Below, piece after piece: positions 23,603 to 35,267 of a DNA stretch of 64,000 nt. The notes under the pieces were generated by a model. It was not told where the DNA came from and did not search any database. It saw only the letters and a program-made list of their open reading frames with translations. The translations under genes were made by a program, and so were the position numbers. The first letter of the stretch is position 1. Every line of letters starts with the position of its first letter. The DNA comes from Diphasiastrum complanatum (Eukaryota > Streptophyta > Lycopodiopsida > Lycopodiales > Lycopodiaceae), in assembly GCA_029204225.1 (NCBI GenBank), contig CM055106.1:13011193-13075192 (forward strand), given 5' to 3'.

Positions 23603-24604
23603 GTGATGATGGCAGGAAAGAAGCTGGAGATCGCTATTCCAATCTTCCACGATCTGACAGCTCTGGACGCCATAGGCCCTTATGAGGTGTTGCAGTTGCT
23701 GCCCAATGCCCAGATCAAGTTCGTGAGCCACAAACCAGGACTTCTGCGAGCTTGCCGGGGATCCTTATCTCTCCAAGCAACTGCTTCCTTTGAGGAAGTG
23801 CCCAATCCTCAGGTGGTGCTGGTTCCTGGAGGCCCCGGCTCCAAGGCTCTCATGCAGGATCAGGTTCTTCTTGACTGGCTTCGAAAGGTACAACAGTTTC
23901 TGTCCTCTGAGCCCACTGTTCCGGTCTGCTTCTGCTTTACATCATAGACGTATGTGCTTTTTGACTTGCAGTTGTATGATATGTTCACACTCCTGCTTTA
24001 CATTATTTTTTTATTTAATTTGCAATTTTATGATATGTTCATATTTATGCATTGATGTGTTTGGACTTGCAATTGTGTGACGTGTGAATGCCTCAGGTAC
24101 ATGATACAACGCTGTTCACAACATCCGTTTGCACTGGATCTCATCTGTTAGCTGCAGCAGGTATTTTGAGGGGACTAGAAGCAACTACTCACTGGAACAC
24201 GTATGACGTGCTTTCTCAGTACGGAGCCAAACCCGTTGCAAAGAGGGTTGTCCGGCAGGTTTGAACTTCTGAACGTCATTCTTTCTGCCCCTCGCACCTT
24301 TGATCATGCCCTAATTTTCTGCGATCTGCTTGTTGTAGTGGGCGCTTATGAGTTTGACTTCTGTGTTTTGACCCATTTCAAGGGCAAGATCCTCACGGCA
24401 GCAGGAGTATCTTCAGGGATCGACATGGCGCTTGAGCTGGCAGCTTTAATCGCGGACGAGACCACTGCTAAAGTTATTCAGCTGCTGATAGAGTACGATC
24501 CACAGCCTCCCTTCGACACTGGCTCTGTGAGCAAGGCAGGACCAGAATTGACTGCTCGCACCATTGAATTCGTGAAGAAAATAGTACCCATCACTGATTT
24601 GTAG
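23603..24604 (+). CDS. DJ-1/PfpI-family protein, isonitrile-hydratase-like, three exons
   Basis: Exons 23603-23887, 24097-24258 and 24383-24604 join in phase 0 (285+162+222 bp) to 222 codons plus TAG, the usual size for this family. The GT..AG introns are 209 and 124 bp. Landmarks are LDAIGPYEVL (acidic Asp21 and Glu27 of the active site, counted from the first Met), VLVPGGPGS, and the nucleophile elbow TSVCTGSHLL with Cys107 at the start of exon 2. Then come GILRGLEATTHW and AAGVSSGIDMAL. InhA-type members hydrate isonitriles to N-substituted formamides; other DJ-1 relatives are glyoxalases or chaperones, so the substrate is uncertain. A second ATG is at 23606. AATAA-type words at about 24620-24635 could serve polyadenylation. 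It is the only gene here with no visible lesion. Confidence 0.88.
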
Positions 24605-27049
24605 GCTTCAACTCCAGCTTAATAAGTAATAAGATCCATCCTTGATATGAACGAATTAGCTGCTGATGAGTAGAGCTGATGCTCACATCCTAAGTGTATT
24701 TGTCTTTCTTTTCCATGCGATGTGGTATGAAGAGTGATCTTCTTAGATGGTATGAAGAACATCAGCTTTGTGGGTTGTTACCCAAATATTTCGAATTGCA
24801 CTTAAAGTACGGTGAATCTACTATATTGAAAAATAATGCTTCATTCAAAATGATGTTGATCTGTTCAAAAGGGTAAAACTCGGCCGCTGTTGGGAGTGAG
24901 CAATTTATTTTAAGGTCTTATTCTTGACACACTCAGAAAAAACACCAGGAATTGATATCATAAACTTGTTGGTTGAGTGATAGTTTATTTTGTTACACAT
25001 GTAAGCTACTTTGCACCGGCATCGGTTAATGCACAATGTATATATTGCACTAGCATCAGTTTATGCACAATACATACACTCTAGATTCATGGGAAGGCCA
25101 AGGTAAAGTTGGAGCACAAGGCTCCTATTTCCCAGCAAGTGGGATTTGAGCCCTTGTCAAGCATAATGCATTGCTCTAATCCAATTCAACTATTGTGATT
25201 CGGTTGCTCTGTTACCAAGCTTCCCCAAACTCCCCTTGCCTCCTCTTCACACCAAAATTTTGTTGAAGAGTAATGCCTATTTTACCGCTTTCGCTAAGCA
25301 TTAATTATGTTGTAATTTGTACATAACTCATGGGGCATGTTATTAATTAAATACATGAGACCCCCCTCCCCTTTTGTAAGTTGAGTAAATTAGTGCAAGT
25401 GGCCCATTTGGACAGGTAGCTCACTCATATGGTTAACTTCTAGACTTTCCATGCGTGTTATTGAGGTGCTTGCCTCGCAAGGGATTTGGAAGACCCACGG
25501 CCTCCTCTATATCTCTCTAGCCATTCATTTTCTCTTCTAACTTTTGGGGTTTTGAGGTGCTTATGCAATTCCCATCTACACCTAGAGATGAGCCCCTAGA
25601 TAGGACAAACCTTCCTACTAAGAGGCCTCGAAAGCAAAAAGTCCCTAAGAGGGCTTTGAGGAGAAAAATTGATGCTCCGAAAAAAATTAGGCAGGTAAAT
25701 ATCCAGCTTTTTTCTTCCGAGCACAATGTAAATAATGCGGCCCTTGATGCAATTGTAGATACAGATTTTGGACAATCCAATTAATCATGTAGATACTACT
25801 ATTCCTACACCTCTTCTCTCCTCCGCCTATTAATTTTGTATCTTATATAAATTCTGAAGACTATTTGAAATTTGAGAAAGATATATCTGATATCGTTGAT
25901 AGAATAGAAATGCCATTTTGTTTTAGATTAGAGTAACTTAGCATAAATTACAGAATCTTTGATTGCTTGGATCTCAAGAACAAACGGGCTTCTATCAGTG
26001 ATCATGTGATAGAGTCTGGTTTTCATCTCCTTCAATTTGACATTACAAGGGACTCAAGAAGAGAAGTCCACCTGCTCTTAGCAATTTGTTCTTGCAGTCC
26101 ATTAAGGATGACAACGACACGTTGGCCCAATGTTTGTTTAGTGGATGCACACTAGTAATCAAATACATGCTTGTGCCCTTCATACCAAGTAAGATAGTTT
26201 ATTTGCTTCTTGCTATTAATAGCTTTATGGCATCCAATTTGAAATAATTTCTCAATCATGCATCTAATATACTGTCTATTTTATTTTGCAATGATCGCTG
26301 GAGCTTGAACCTACTCTTTGTCAAGAGAACTGTAGATAATGTAATTAAACTTTTTTGTGTAAAGATGAATTCGGCCAGTAATACTCATAAGGATATTGAT
26401 TCTCGATTTCTATCATAGGGATTTTTGGATCAAGAGGGGTCTAAATGGTTTGTACGGAATTCAGTGCTTAGACACGTGTGAGATCAGTCCACTTTGACTT
26501 AGTGGTGCATTTCCAAGGTTGATCCAAAATTGGAGTATGATACCTTGCAGGAAGCTAGTGAACTCTAGTTTGTGTTGCAATGTGTTTCAACTCTAGTGGA
26601 AGTTATAACCATTTGAATCAAGATAGGTAGGGCACCTAACCTAGTTGGACACATCAAGTTTGACTCACATATAGCTTATTTGATCAAAAAAATCATGTTC
26701 TAGCTTGCCAATTTTGTCTAGGTGTGATTTTGTGTCCATGGCCACATAGATTCATTCAAATCAAATAGATTTGAGTCTTTTGTCGTGTCTTTGAGCTCTT
26801 CACACGTGCCAAGAAGGAGGATCAAAATCTTGTTCTGCTTCATTCTTGAAGTGGAGCTAGATCTAGATTTAGTAAGATTGTCATAGCTATCTACTCTCAA
26901 GATTGTTGCAAGAACACTTCTAGATTACTCACTCTTAGGAATCAAATCTTCCAAAGCTATCAAAGGAGTGATGAGAGTGCCTCAAATTTTTTCATGAGAG
27001 TAAAAAATCTTCATAGAGAGCTTGCATGCATAGTTCGAGTCATCTTAAT
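24605..27049. other. Mostly non-coding, with weak coding-like remnants at 25557-26155
   Basis: A Lys/Arg-rich frame at 25557-25784 (TKRPRKQKVPKRALRRK) and a second at 25967-26155 may be pieces of an old retroelement. No domain is recognisable. tRNA-like words (gtagctcact at about 25417) recall a SINE. I see no other gene. Confidence 0.3.
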
Positions 27050-27700
27050 CAAAGTGAATTAGTTCAAGTCATCCTTAATGGATTGAAAGATGATTTTGAA
27101 AACATTGTGTAATCCTATGCAATCAAGGAGGAGCTTCCAAGTTTGGAAGCACTTCAAGGAGTCCTCATTTCTAAATAATGTAGGCAAGAGAACAAGCTCG
27201 TGAGATTCAAAAAGCTTTCATTGAAGGATGGTGGAGAGGACAAAGCTTTATTCACCAAGGACAAGCCAAAGGGGAGGAGCAAAGGACAACAACAGACAAA
27301 GTCAAGGATGGAGATGAATACCATTCATTGCAAGCTTCAACATCTAATGGAAAGAAGAAAAAGATCAAATGCTTCTTTGGTGGCAATAAAGGCCACTATG
27401 CCTCTAGCTTCAAAAAGAAGAATCAATTCAAGCAAGCTAAACTCACTAATGAAAAAGAGAGTGGTAGGGAGGATTCACTAATGATGTCTAGTTTTTCTTC
27501 CTCTTCTTTCAAGAATGATGATTTGTGGTGGATTGATAGTGGGGCTAGTTCCCATATGTCTAGTTCCAAAAGTCTATTTTCTAGTCTCAAGCCTTATGAA
27601 GGTGTCCAAAAGTTTAGTAAATTGAGTAGATTCAAATTTATACTCTCAAGTACTAACACTGAACTACAATCATCAACAAGTCAAGTGAATCTAGAATAAA
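27050..27700 (+). pseudogene. Ty1/copia gag-protease fragment
   Basis: The frame at 27328-27699 shows a degenerate zinc knuckle, IKCFFGGNKGHYASSF (second and last Cys lost), then LWWIDSGASSHMS, the copia aspartic-protease site (DSGAS.H). Upstream, LVQVILNGLKDDFENIV fits the end of copia gag. Stops and a frame change break the link between the two. No integrase or RT follows, so the element is truncated. It was once part of a gag-pol polyprotein. Confidence 0.8.
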
Positions 27701-28039
27701 TTTCGCACCTTTAGCAGTCAGTGATCAATTCGATTCATTTGATTTCTTCTTGTCTGATTGTATTTTCCAGACAGAAGTAAGAATCCATCTAGCAACAATC
27801 AAGCGTCTGAAGTATCTTTTGCGCCTCTCTACCAGCGTACTACTTCACGCTCATGTAATCTATTTTTTATTAATGAAAGAGTGCAATTTTGTACACACAC
27901 AACTGTTATTGTTCATTTGTGCATTATTACAGACTGTATTACATCTTGATTCCTGCTGCTATGCTAACACACTTCTGATCCACAACTGTCAGTTGTAAAT
28001 TTCCGCCTTTGGAACCGATTTTTTGATTCCCATCGAGGG

Positions 28040-29337
28040 GGAATGATTTTCTGCGAGCATTTCTCTGCGAGCAATTTCATAATAAAGGCGAGTAATCTGA
28101 GCACCCACATCCTAGTATTTCGCTCGCCCTTCACCCTAGTCTTTTCACTTTTTATATATTCAAGCTTGAAGGAATGCTTGAAGTCGAAGGCGCTATTCGT
28201 GCCACGGCCATGTCCCCTGAGATGGCTCTAGGTTGCACGGTGATTTTCCTACCATGGGATGTTGATTTGACAACAACCAACAAAAGCTGATTTAGGCCTG
28301 TCTGGGTGGAGTTCCCTTTTCTCCCCTTGTTTTGCCGACAATACATATAGAAAATGCTAGCTGTTTTGGGCAAGCCACTTATTGTCCCCAAGTTCGGAAT
28401 TAGTTCCTACACACCACATGTCAAGGGCTACATCTTGTGGGATGTCAACAAGCCAATTCCAAAATCTGTCACAATTCGAAGTGGGGCAAAGTTATTTGCA
28501 ATTCCGATTGTGATATAAGGCCTGTCGGGGTGCTGCTTTAGGTGTCAAGAAAAAGGACACCTAATCAAGGACTGCCCAAAGAACCCACCATCTCAACAAG
28601 CTCAAATCAAGAAAAAAGAGGACATGTCTGAACCAACACCAAAGCCAACTGTGGAATCAGAGACAAAAATCCAAAGAGCGGGTGAGGAATCCGACAACAA
28701 AGGACTGTGATTAATACACCGAGGCAAGAAAAATTCATTGCATTTTGGAGACGTTATGATTCAAAAAGGTGGACTTTTCCACCCTGCAAAAGATGGCAAA
28801 GGTAACAATAACACAAGACCAATCACTGCCTAGAAAACCAAAGAGGGCAATAAGCATGAAGTGACAGCAGAAGTTTTATGGAAAGACCCCTTGACGGGTG
28901 AAAAACCAGTGGCAAACAAATTTGGTAAGACAGTGTTCCAAACCATTTCTACTAGCTCGGGACTCCAAACTCCCCTCAAAGGGTCTTCGCAAATTGACCC
29001 ACAAGAATTCCAACGAGTAGATTTGTCTTGTTCTAAGCAAGGGGAGTCTTTATGTCAAGGCACCAAACATGGTGTCACATCCTCTTTGAATAAAGGAATT
29101 AGAGCAAATCACTCCTCGAGTGTAATAGATTCTGCAGGCTCCTTTACGAGCAGTATGAGCAAAGATATCTCCCAATCTGGTTCTTCAAGAAACTCTCAAG
29201 ATTCCCTCAATACAGGATACACCAGTGGTACCAAGAAGACAGAGGGAGATGATGATGCAGACACCGAAATGGATGAGCCCAGGAATAGGGACTCGTCATA
29301 TGGGTTCTACTCTGTCCTTCAAAATAATGTTTAAAAA
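28040..29337 (+). pseudogene. L1-type LINE ORF1 (zinc-knuckle protein), broken
   Basis: Pieces include a DUF4283-like N-terminal part (WDVDLTT, then PVWVEFPFLPLF at about 28290, then LGKPLIVPKF) and an intact CCHC knuckle, CFRCQEKGHLIKDC, at 28534-28575. A Ser/Thr-rich tail is open at 28861-29334. In plant L1 elements ORF1 binds element RNA. In-frame stops lie at about 28515 and 28708, among others. ORF2 follows on the same strand. Confidence 0.78.
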
Positions 29338-29514
29338 TTCTATGCTTGGGCAAGAATGGGGACTCACACATGAGCAGAGTTTCCATGAAACCAACAAAGT
29401 GCTCATAAAAGACAGGGAGTTCCTATTACTGAGGCTGCCAAGGTCTTCCACCAACTCCCATTTCGAACAAGTTTAAGGGAGGCTTCTTCTCACAGAGTTC
29501 AGCCACGCCCATTT

Positions 29515-31281
29515 ACAGGTGTTAGTTGGAATGTTAGTGGACTAGGAGATCCCTCTAGAAAAATATCTATCAAAAAATTTGTGGATGGTCTAAACCAAAA
29601 ACCTTCATTTATCGCTATTCAAGAAGGTAATGTGAATGAGTTCTGGCTGCGGCACATCTCTCATTATTTAGGCAAAGAATTTCAACTTATTGGTCCTTGA
29701 GCAAACACATGTGACAGATATGCCTTCTTGTTAATCAGCCCAGAAGCCAAAGTGATCAAGCAAGTTTCCATCAACAATGGCAGAGTTACATGGGTAGAAA
29801 TCTCTTACAATGGTATCAATTTGCTACTTGCTTCCATTTATGCACCTAATGTCGACACTGAAAGGAAAGAACCCTATGACTCTCTTCGAGAAGAGCTGCC
29901 CAATCTTCCAGGGATCATAGCAGGAGACTTCAATATGACAAAGAATCCTCGGGATAGAGCGGAACACTCAAAAACCATGTGGGAAACTGAAATACGGAGT
30001 TAATCAGATTTCAAAACAGAGTTTGATCTGTCCGACATGGTCTTCCTGGCTGATGACACCCCAGTACCATGAACATGACTTGGGAAAATGGTCGTTCTAG
30101 AGCAGAAAAACACAGAGCCAAGCTTGACCGATTCTACGTCTCAGAAGGAGGCTGGTGGTTCAATAATGCTTCCAAAGTGGTTGTGCATAGGGTCCAGGCG
30201 CTTTCAGATCACTGCCCGATTTCCTGCTCCTGGGAATGGGGCGCCCAAATCTCTCGTAGAAGGGACACCTACTTCAAGCTCAACACATCCCTTCTCAAAG
30301 ACAATCTCTTAACTGAACAATTCAAAGTTATGTGGAAAAGCTTGCCAAGAAACAAATCTGCCAAAGAGTTATGGGAGCATGCAACAGAAATGAAAATCAG
30401 TTTCTTCCGAGATGCAAGCAAGGCCAAAGCTTCTGCTAAACGGCAAAAACACTCCCAACTTTCACAAAAATTAGACCATCTGCGTCAGATGGAGTTCCAA
30501 TCAAGACAAGATTCAATACACTCTAAAATTCTCATGGTGGCTTCAGAGCTCAGAGCTTTGGATGCAGCCGAGCCAGCTAGTGCTAAGGTTCAATCCTGAA
30601 TAACTGGATACGAGAAGGCGATGCACCATCAAGATACTTCTTCAACCAACTTCGAATCAAACATCAAAAGGAATATATCAACGCAATACAAAATGCAAAT
30701 GGGCAAGTCTGCAACAACGCAGACAACATCCTAGGAGTATTTACCTCGCACTTTCAAAGTTTATTTCGGCCAAGAGTTCTTGGGACAGCCGAGCATCTAC
30801 ACCAACAAGTTTTTTTCACGAACTTCCACAAAATTGGACTACTCAAATAGTGCCAAGCTAGACGCCCCACTTTCAGCCACAGAACTCAGAAGGGCTGCAA
30901 GAGCCATGTGAATTGGAAAATCTCCAGGTGAAGATGGGCTCCTAGCATAATTCTATCACGAAATCTGGGACATTATCGAAAGGGATTTTGTAGAGCTCTC
31001 CAAAGAAGTCTGGCAAGATGGAAGTACTCATGGAACGATGTCTCGCTCAATGGTGAAGCTCATTTCCAAAAAGCCATCAAGAATCCAAATAGGTGATTTG
31101 AGACCCATCTCTCTGCTCTCAGAGGCATACAAGATAATTGCAAAGGCAATCAGTAATAGGCTCCAACCTCTAATGACTTTGTTGATCCACGAAAAATAAT
31201 TAGGCTTCATTAAAGGTAGGCTAATACTCCACAATCTGCTAACAGTTTGGGGAGGATTAGAGTATGCCGAACACTCAAAGT
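29515..31281 (+). pseudogene. L1-type LINE ORF2: AP-like endonuclease and start of RT, truncated
   Basis: The endonuclease domain runs from VSWNVSGLGDPSRK (about 29521) through IAIQE (the Glu), IIAGDFNMT (about 29910) and LDRFYV to ALSDHCPI (about 30200). The linker and RT fingers follow: KSPGEDGLLA, KLISKK, DLRPISLLSEAYKIIAKA (about 31100) and GFIKGRLILHN (about 31205). Coding sequence ends exactly where the copia LTR begins at 31282, so the catalytic RT motifs are absent. Several stops mark it as dead. I could not find the rest of the RT beyond the LTR. Confidence 0.85.
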
Positions 31282-32227
31282 TGTTGGATTTATCTTCTCT
31301 ACTCTTCTAAATCCTATGTTAATCTGCTTCCATTCATGTTCCTGTATTTCTACTTGTGTTGTCGCACAGTCTGCATATTTAAATGTAAAATCAGACAGGC
31401 GAAAAACTTGACAGTCACCACAGTCTGCATATTTACACGTGAAATAAGACAGGCGAAAAATGCGACAAAGTTCCACCTTCACATTTTTGCGAAGACCAAA
31501 TGCCGAAGGTGCCCTACAATAGCCGAAGGTGCCCTTATAGAAAGGCAAAGGTACCTTGCAAATCATTTTCTAAGGCATTGGATGGAGTGTCACAATTTTC
31601 GCATTTTCACCAGCATGAATTTTAGCAAAGCTCGATGTCGCGGCCTCCTTATAGTAAATACCATCTCAGTATTCACATACAGAAGATAGGACGAAGCATG
31701 ATTTGTAATTCAAAGACAAACATTGTAGATGTCTTCGCACATTGATTCTTTCTTTCAGATAGATTGTCAGCAATAGGTTCATAACCTTTATAGATTGTGA
31801 TTAGCTTTGTGAAGCATGCGGTTACGTCCACTATTGTTTTGTGCTCACTTGCATTATTGTCTGGTATATTTCGTTATACTTAATCTGATTACAGCTCTGT
31901 TTGGTTCTGCCTTTAGCTTCATCTCAGAATGTATGCGTTTCTGTAGTTCTTCGCGACAAATTATTTGTCTGATGTTTCGATGCTTAATGTTTGGCTACGT
32001 AATCACTGTAGTACTAATGATTTTAAAGTTGGTTACTATAAGATCGAACGTGATTTCTATCACTATTGTTTTGTTCAAAATTGATAGGCGTAGTCATGCA
32101 TGAAGAAAGAGAAAGAGAGCTTATTCCGCTGTGCTCGATAAGTTCTAATTCTTGTCGTTCAAATATTTTTCATTCGAGTTCGTTTCTTTTCAAGTTCGAC
32201 CTATCTTTCACACACCTCTTTCCAACA
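31282..32227 (+). mobile_element. Ty1/copia LTR (946 bp)
   Basis: Starts TGTTGGA and ends TCCAACA, a perfect 7-bp terminal inverted repeat with TG..CA. It is followed at once by a primer-binding site and then a copia gag start. It interrupts the L1 RT. A 54-bp tandem duplication lies inside it (units at 31367 and 31421), in the part where enhancer repeats often sit. No matching 3' LTR was seen. Confidence 0.88.
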
Positions 32228-32240
32228 TGATATCAGAGCC
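32228..32240 (+). promoter_or_regulatory. Variant tRNA-iMet primer-binding site
   Basis: TGATATCAGAGCC abuts the LTR end. It differs at one base (GG to GA) from the usual TGGTATCAGAGCC. Confidence 0.85.
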
Positions 32241-32431
32241 TAAGATATGAGAACCTATTTGATTCTTTAAGAGGTTTTATTTCAGAGCTATTTCTATAGC
32301 CTGATAAGCTTCCAAAGAAACAAGACTCTACTAGCCGATAGAGTAATTGTCTTCTTGTTTTGTAATTTAGCACCAGATTTTTATACTTAAGTCACTGATA
32401 GTTACTCCTATCACCTAGACTAATCTTTCAC

Positions 32432-32540
32432 ATGGATTCCCAAGGGAAAGCCAGTCAAGCTTGATGGAGCTAATTACCATCTGTGGAAATTTAAGATGAG
32501 AACCATGCTAATGGCTAAGTGTGAAAGATTCAACTAGTTT
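32432..32540 (+). pseudogene. Copia gag N-terminus, truncated
   Basis: The residues KLDGANYHLWKFKMRTMLMA are the classic start of copia gag, about 230 bp after the primer-binding site. It ends at TAG after KCERFN, where unrelated sequence begins. Confidence 0.8.
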
Positions 32541-33185
32541 CATCACATTTTGCTATATTTCCATATTTGGCATATTGAGGCCAAAACTTATTTTAGACTT
32601 AGAGGTTGACTTTTCAAAGTTCATCAGTCTAAATTTCATTTGAATAAACACTTTTTGAAAGTGTGGGAGAGTTAGAATGCGAGTTTGAGTAGATTCAAAT
32701 TTCAATTACTGGATACATTGAATCTAGACACAAAAATTAGTAGGGTTAGCATTTTGGTGGAAAAGCCAAGTGGCCAAATAGGGTTTGAACCTGCTATAAA
32801 GGGATGTAACTCGTGGAGAGAGCTATCTTCTCTCTTCTCTATCTCATTTCATGCTTATACATGGTTCTCTTGGGTTCTACTATCTCGGCATTGGTGTACT
32901 ATCTTGGTAATTGCTTGCAAATCTATGTGTAGAATGATCTATATCTATTATTTTTGGATCCACACGTGTGAAATATAGTAGCTTTCTGGTTTTGTATGGA
33001 CAACAACAGTATTTTTTCATTTCATTAAAGTTTGATCAAGTTCTATAGGTGTTTGCATCTCATTTTGTGTGTAGATGCTAATTTTTCTACATTGGTGAGA
33101 TTGGAACACATGAATGCTTTAATCCACACAACACATGAATGCTTTATATCAGTGTGTATTTTAGTCTCATTATTGAATGAACTTA
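32541..33185. other. Possible LTR remnant
   Basis: A TATA-like ctataaaggg lies at about 32794, followed by a pyrimidine-rich leader. A 15-bp word, cacatgaatgcttta, is repeated near 33106 and 33129. No certain LTR boundary and no gene. Confidence 0.35.
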
Positions 33186-33189
33186 TGTG

Positions 33190-33412
33190 AATGTAGTACG
33201 TCCGAAAGTCTAAGGTTCTTCAATGAAGGTTTGGAGCCTATCTAAACTTCATACAATGTCCTTTTAGAGTGGCCTTTAGTCGAACATCTATATTGTATGT
33301 AGGCTACCATGGATATAGCTTCAACCCAGAATGACTTAGGATGTGATGCATGAGCTACCATGCACTTCATAGATTCAACTAATGTTAGATTACTCCTCTC
33401 AACATTGTTTTA
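33190..33412 (-). pseudogene. Copia integrase/connection fragment
   Basis: The minus strand reads NLTLVESMKCMVAHAS, then KSFWVEAISMVAYIQYRC, then IGSKPSLKNLRLS. This is the copia integrase C-terminal pattern (RTLVE.AR.ML, FW.EA...AVYI.NR, KPS..HLR). One in-frame TAG is present. It lies opposite in strand to the copia LTR at 31282, so it belongs to a different insertion. Confidence 0.75.
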
Positions 33413-33848
33413 GTAATTTTGGGACAATCCCAAGTCTCGTTGTTTTCTTTTATGAGGTCCTACACTCGAAATTAAGTTCAATTGCACAAACTCGAAAAAT
33501 ACCTATGCTCAAACTTAAGTTCGAGCACATGTTCCTTTGCTTGAAGTTAAAGTTTGAGCACACAAGCATGTACTAGATATGATAGAGAAAAATCAATTCA
33601 TTTCAAAATCAAATTTTTTTTCAATGTTACTAAAATTGTATTTCTTTGCAAGTCTATTGGACTAAGGAGATTGAGTAATAAACAACTGCTTAATTCCTTT
33701 GCTAACCCAGTATTGTTTCCTTGAAGATTTTGAAAAAGTAAAAAGCTTTTATGCTTCATGAAACATATTGTTGCTCTTCTTGATGTTAGATATAACTAAA
33801 CATTCACCTCTCAGTTTAGTTGCCACTAGTTAACTGTGAGCTCAAATC
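33413..33848. other. No gene seen
   Basis: AT-rich sequence between the integrase fragment and the GC-rich LTR-like piece. Short repeats of cttaagttcgagcaca type occur at 33460-33560. Confidence 0.4.
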
Positions 33849-34345
33849 TGTAAGGCCCCCGTTATGAGGAGAAGCCATTATTGAGCACGGTTGTTAGTAT
33901 GAGGTCTAATGTGAGACCATGATGGTTATGAGATGGTTGGATTGCATAGCAGGAAGTCCGGCGGGTTCGGGAAGCGGAGCCCCCCGAGAATTAGGGGTCC
34001 GGGAGGCGGTAGCCCCCTGGCGGGGGGTTTGGGCAGCAGAGCCCCCCAACGGCAAGGGGCTGCCGGTAGACCCCGGCCGCGATGGTACGGCCTCTTCATC
34101 ATTTGGCCTTCCAACTCCTTATGCGAAAACACACTTTTGGTGTTTTGCATCCCTTTTGTCACTTGGCTGTTCGCTCTCTCTGATGGTGGTCGCCACTATA
34201 TAACTACCACATTGAGAAGCATTCCTCAGTAGTTGGAGCATTCTGTTTATTGTAGATCAGTCGTCCAGAGTCTATTCAAGATCGCCATTGAAGCCCTTCT
34301 CCAGGGTGCACGGGTTGGATAGCACCATCGTCATATGTACTAGCT
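33849..34345 (+). mobile_element. GC-rich LTR-like segment
   Basis: A strikingly G/C-rich, palindrome-rich stretch (about 33955-34085, runs of ggggg and ccccc able to form stems) precedes a TATA box (ctatataact, 34196-34204). It stands in an otherwise AT-rich region. This arrangement is common in plant retrotransposon LTRs, with the TATA close behind the GC-rich U3. The ends are not fixed; it abuts block B directly. Open frames across it are compositional. Confidence 0.5.
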
Positions 34346-35174
34346 TTATTATCAGATTTTCAGATTCGAGTTTATTGTCTCTTGTCTATGCTGAATTCAA
34401 TTGTCAATTACCATGGCATACTTATATAGGCAGCACTTTCACTATTTGACCAAAGCAGCCTTTTCAAGTCTAAGAAACGTAGTTATATAGATTTTCAATA
34501 TGGAGAGTAATTAATTTTTTGACTAATAAAGAACTTTTTACATAAAAATTGTCGTTCCAAATGTCGTAAAGAATTGCATGGTAGTATGGAGCAATACTAC
34601 CTTTTCAAATAGAATCTTTGAACTTCATACCTGAATGCGAGGTGAGGTGATTTCTTGTGAGCTACCCATCTTCCAAAATTTAAGCCAAACCCTGTTTTCG
34701 TGCTATTGAACCAACACCGAGAGTAACAAATTAATGGTATTGTAGCCTTAATAATATAACAACGTCATCTTGCAGCAGTGCTAAACTCAAACTTACGTAG
34801 ACTAGAATCATCAGCCAACACATGTGTGTAAGAAAGATGAAATAGCAATAAGCTTCAAAACCGATTCCTATTAGAATGTAAAAAACGGTATAATATATAC
34901 ATTTCTCTTTTCTTCAAATCATCGTAGTTGTCCACAAAAACACTTCATGCTTTATATATAAGCAAGTATTCATACACCAACCACAAACTTGTTCTTCTTT
35001 CATATATGTTAGCACATACATTCATCATAAAGATCATTATGTAAGCGTATGAACAAACTCATTGAGTGCGGCCTCTTACGAAGTGACATCGTAGAGAGTC
35101 ATATTGATCTGTAGAAATACACTAAGTCAAGAATTGAACTGTTTTAGGGCACCTTCAGCTTTTTCTCAAAATCC

Positions 35175-35267
<93 letters not shown>

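Noticed and set aside
33919-34232. Gly/Pro-rich open frames on both strands
   Set aside because: Compositional by-products of the GC-rich LTR-like segment.
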